A stretch of 25,528 nt of DNA from CAYLNM01 sp964385045 (GTDB lineage: Bacteria; Planctomycetota; Phycisphaerae; Phycisphaerales; SM1A02), in NCBI GenBank assembly GCA_964385045.1, contig CAYLNM010000049.1, positions 1 to 25,528 of the forward strand. Direction: 5' to 3'. Below the pieces are notes generated by a model. That model was not told the DNA's origin, made no database searches, and was given only the letters and a program-made list of their open reading frames with translations. The position numbers and the translations under genes are program-made. Every line of letters begins with the position of its first letter. The stretch's first letter is position 1. Positions 24,341 to 25,528 of the stretch are shown one piece after another.

Positions 24341-25528
24341 TCAGGCGTTCTCCAGCCCGGCGGCGATCTCCCGGAAGCTCACGAGCGCGGCCTCGAGGTT
24401 CTCCGCGATCTCCTCCGCGAGCTCGTCGGGCTCGGGCAGGTTGTCGAGGTCGCCGAGCGACGTGTCCTTGAGCCAGAACAGATCGAGGCTGGTCTTGTCG
24501 CGGGCGACGATCTCTTCGTACGTGTACCGCCGCCAACGACCTTCCGGATCGTCCTCGCTCCAGGTCTCGACCCGCTTGTGGCGCTCGCCGGGGCGATGGC
24601 ACGCGACGAAGTCCTCGAGGTCCTCGTACGAGAGCGGGTTGGCCTTGAGCGTGAAGTGCTTGTTGGTCCGCAGGTCGTAGTACCAGATCTCCTTCGTCCA
24701 CGGCTCCTTCGACGCGGGCTTGTTGTCGAAGAAGATCACGTTCGCCTTCACGCCCTGGGCGTAGAAGATGCCCGTCGGAAGCCGCAGGATGGTGTGCAGG
24801 TCGGTGGTCTCGAGCAGCTTCTTCCGCACCGTCTCGCCGGCGCCGCCCTCGAAGAGCACGTTGTCCGGCACCACGACCGCCGCCCGGCCGTCCGCCTTGA
24901 GGATCGTGCGGATGTGCTGGACGAAGTTGAGCTGCTTGTTGCTCGTCGTCGCCCAGAAGTCCTGGCGGTTGTACGTCAGGCTCTGCTTCTCCTGCTCGCC
25001 CTTCTCGTTCGTGACCGTGATCGAGCTCTTCTTGCCGAAGGGCGGGTTGGTGAGCACGTAGTCGTACCGCTCGCCCGGGTCGCCGGCCAGCGAGTCGCCT
25101 GCGGCCACGGTCACGTCACCGCCGATCTCGCCGATGTTGTGCAGGTACATGTTCATCAGGCAGAGCCGGCGGGTGGACGCGACGAACTCGTTGCCGAAGA
25201 ACGTGCCCGACTTCAGGGCCTCCTTCTGCCTGCGGTCGAGCTGGTAGTGCTCCGGATCGGTAAGGAAGTCGTAGGCCGCGAGGAAGAAGCCGCCCGTGCC
25301 GCACGCGGGATCGCAGATCGTCCGGCCGGGCTCGGGTCGAATGCACTCGACCATCGCCTTGATGAGCGGGCGCGGCGTGAAGTACTGGCCCGCGCCGCTC
25401 TTGGTGTCCTGCGCGTTCCGCTCCAGCAGGCCCTCGTAGATGTCGCCCTTGACGTCCGCGTCGAGCGTCACCCACTGCTGGCGGTCGATGAGGTCGATCA
25501 GGCTCGCGAGGTGCGCGGGCTCGGAGAT
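24341..25528 (-). CDS. hsdM: Type I restriction-modification system DNA methyltransferase subunit (HsdM), 5' end outside window
   Basis: 395 residues are visible and the N-terminus is cut by the window edge; the frame runs to position 25528 (ISEPAHLASLIDLIDRQQW before VTLDADVKGDIYEGLLERNA). HsdM motifs: GQYFTPRPLI, the SAM-binding DPACGTGGF (motif I), and NPPFG (motif IV, adenine N6-methyltransferase). LTPTG-like LRLPTGIFYAQGVKANVIFF is a family signature. Known HsdM subunits methylate adenine as part of an M2S(R2) complex with a specificity subunit. Stop codon at 24341. It is convergent with the multicopper oxidase gene 103 bases away, so no hsdS or hsdR lies downstream. All visible motifs are intact. 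Confidence 0.93.
   Translation of the reverse strand: MSEPAHLASLIDLIDRQQWVTLDADVKGDIYEGLLERNAQDTKSGAGQYFTPRPLIKAMVECIRPEPGRTICDPACGTGGFFLAAYDFLTDPEHYQLDRRQKEALKSGTFFGNEFVASTRRLCLMNMYLHNIGEIGGDVTVAAGDSLAGDPGERYDYVLTNPPFGKKSSITVTNEKGEQEKQSLTYNRQDFWATTSNKQLNFVQHIRTILKADGRAAVVVPDNVLFEGGAGETVRKKLLETTDLHTILRLPTGIFYAQGVKANVIFFDNKPASKEPWTKEIWYYDLRTNKHFTLKANPLSYEDLEDFVACHRPGERHKRVETWSEDDPEGRWRRYTYEEIVARDKTSLDLFWLKDTSLGDLDNLPEPDELAEEIAENLEAALVSFREIAAGLENA

Overview
This is a very GC-rich (above 70% by eye) bacterial chromosome segment with many secreted or envelope proteins and no RNA genes that I can see. The mix of genes (HExxHxxGxxH metalloprotease, VPS10/BNR propeller protein, WYL regulator, lipoprotein outer-membrane factor with a multicopper oxidase) would suit a Phycisphaera-like planctomycete or a Gemmatimonadota-type organism. 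That placement is an impression from gene content and base composition only.

Layout. Positions 1-105 are a GC-only 8/16-bp tandem repeat. On the minus strand follow a secreted zinc metalloprotease (191-2881), a VapBC toxin-antitoxin pair (3089-3814) with an operator-like repeat cluster, an unrecognised exported protein (3930-5387), a Cds1-like PLP enzyme (5545-6684) and a multi-pass membrane protein (6721-7470). A small plus-strand Rho-N-like protein (7694-7948) is followed by three minus-strand genes: a coiled-coil envelope protein (8012-9838), a large secreted BNR/VPS10 protein (9967-13410) and an AAA_14/DUF4143 ATPase (13645-14856) with a perfect inverted repeat just before its start.

Next, a TetR regulator (14993-15661) and an AhpD-like carboxymuconolactone decarboxylase-family protein (15823-16386) carry nearly the same palindrome upstream, which points to a small self-contained regulon. 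A Nudix hydrolase (16505-16984) borders a scarred region. There, a decayed IS630-type element sits between two TA dinucleotides, and removing it on paper joins the two flanks in frame into a formyltransferase-like motif. The surviving formyltransferase 3' part overlaps an FkbM methyltransferase (18426-19358). Downstream lie rearranged, decayed pieces of a second Nudix gene (about 19482-19690).

The right part holds a WYL-domain regulator (19777-20859) and a tightly overlapping cassette of a small lipoprotein, a TolC-like lipoprotein and a Tat-exported two-domain multicopper oxidase with a Met-rich tail (20995-24237), probably for periplasmic copper handling. The window ends inside a type I restriction-modification methyltransferase, hsdM (24341 to the edge, minus strand).

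The strongest leads are the TA-flanked IS630 scar, the paired TetR operators, the copper cassette lacking any RND pump genes, and the coiled-coil envelope protein.
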